DNA of 5,296 bases, from assembly GCA_030589225.1 (NCBI GenBank), contig JAUUWD010000148.1, forward strand, positions 1 through 5,296, written 5' to 3'. Of this stretch, positions 4,661 through 5,296 are shown one piece after another. Source of the DNA: Desulfobacteraceae bacterium (GTDB lineage: Bacteria; Desulfobacterota; DSM-4660; Desulfatiglandales; Desulfatiglandaceae). Under the pieces are notes generated by a model that was not told the origin of the DNA, ran no database searches, and was given only the letters and a program-made list of their open reading frames with translations. The position numbers were made by a program, and so were the translations under genes. How positions within the stretch are numbered: the stretch's first letter is position 1; each line of letters starts with the position of its first letter.

Positions 4661-5296
4661 TTAGTAAGCCCGATTAATCAAATCATGTGTTACCTCTCTT
4701 GAGGCGGTGACAATACTGTCGACAACTTTTACTCCCCTTTTTACTGTCACTTTTTCCCAGAGAATGGAACGTGTGATTTCAACCCCTTGTTCGAGGCGTG
4801 TTTTATCACCGATGATTGCCCAGTCCCTTAACCTGGTAGATCCGGGAATCTGGGAGTCAGGCCCTAACAAAAAGGGATTCCCTTGTAAGGTTTCTTTATT
4901 AGCAAGGATATAGCTCTCAATAGTACCGATATCCCGCCATTTGTGTCCAGCGGATACATAAGCCTTAACCGGCTTTCCCTTACGTATCAAATCCCTGTAG
5001 CAATCAATGATATTTGAAAAAACTCCCGCTGGTAAGTAGTTTAAGAGCTCCGGTTCAATGATGTGAATGCCGGTGAAGGCCAGCCTCCCCGGACGATTAT
5101 CATTAGTGATATCCAGGATGTCCATCTTGCTGTCAATCTGAATCTGGTTAAAAGGCGGTTGATCATGAAGAATTAGCGTCGCCAGACCCTTATTGCGCCT
5201 GTGAAAGTCATACGCCTTTAATAAGTCGATATCTGTAAGAATATCCGAATTGATGACAATAAACGGCTCTGTATCCCAGAAATCCTCTGTGTTTTT
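4661..5296 (-). CDS. NDP-sugar nucleotidyltransferase with hexapeptide C-terminus (5' end outside window)
   Basis: The frame stays open to the window edge, so the 211 residues seen are the C-terminal part and the start lies beyond 5296; the internal Met at 5123-5125 is not the start. The missing part would hold the GxGxRLxPLT nucleotide-binding loop. What is visible is typical of the RmlA/GlmU/MurU-type fold: FIVINSDILTDIDL at fragment residues 12-25 with the metal-binding Asp18, FTGIHII at 74-80, and WRDIGT at 120-125 with Asp122 as the expected second metal ligand. From about residue 145 to 200, repeats such as AIIGDK and TVKRGV suggest a short left-handed beta-helix, a domain present in mannose-1-phosphate guanylyltransferase-like enzymes and absent from the short MurU. 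The enzyme makes an NDP-sugar from a sugar-1-phosphate and NTP. The kinase follows on the same strand after 234 bp, so the pair may act in sequence, in cell-wall sugar recycling or in polysaccharide precursor supply. The sugar and base are undetermined. Confidence 0.88.
   Translation of the reverse strand, partial: KNTEDFWDTEPFIVINSDILTDIDLLKAYDFHRRNKGLATLILHDQPPFNQIQIDSKMDILDITNDNRPGRLAFTGIHIIEPELLNYLPAGVFSNIIDCYRDLIRKGKPVKAYVSAGHKWRDIGTIESYILANKETLQGNPFLLGPDSQIPGSTRLRDWAIIGDKTRLEQGVEITRSILWEKVTVKRGVKVVDSIVTASREVTHDLINRAY

Overview
The window is ordinary bacterial chromosome of moderate GC, with AT-rich and repeat-rich spacers. I infer a Gram-negative host, most likely a deltaproteobacterium (Desulfobacterota-type). 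The inference rests on an outer-membrane-type alanine-zipper lipoprotein, a sugar kinase/nucleotidyltransferase pair of the cell-wall recycling type, and many small dispersed repeats between genes. The taxonomic call is inference; there is no rRNA or other strong phylogenetic marker.

Layout, left to right. Positions 1-227 hold no convincing complete gene: a possible 30-codon 3' gene end (1-93) and a cluster of inverted repeats framed by an 8-bp terminal pair (43-201). On the minus strand at 228-617 is a small alanine-rich, coiled-coil lipoprotein of the Lpp/OprI type. The spacer 618-897 has a 9-bp interrupted inverted repeat, an array of 7-bp repeats in two opposite orientations, an array of 8-bp repeats and a GC hairpin. 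A membrane-anchored alpha/beta hydrolase (898-1743, minus) is divergent from an HNH endonuclease-family protein (1881-2405, plus); the 137-bp gap between them should hold both promoters. The HNH gene converges on the next gene with only 5 bp between the stop codons.

The rest is a run of four minus-strand genes, in transcription order: an NDP-sugar nucleotidyltransferase (4661 to beyond 5296, 5' end outside the window), an AmgK-like sugar kinase (3413-4426), an unrecognised 101-residue protein (2860-3165) and a HIT-family nucleotide hydrolase (2411-2830). The kinase and nucleotidyltransferase plausibly act in sequence: a sugar, perhaps MurNAc, is phosphorylated at C1 and then activated to an NDP-sugar. 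The 101-residue gene and the HIT gene are 29 bp apart and look co-transcribed. The two larger gaps in this run carry repeats: a REP-like hairpin and a C5/G5 hairpin at 4501-4625, and a 144-bp MITE with perfect 18-bp terminal inverted repeats at 3175-3318. The MITE ends 9 bp from the start codon of the 101-residue gene. The remaining 94 bp (3319-3412) show nothing I can name.

I did not find a new multi-gene system. The observations most worth a second look are the MITE abutting a start codon, the oppositely oriented 7-bp arrays, the hairpin cluster at the left edge, and the unrecognised 101-residue gene.
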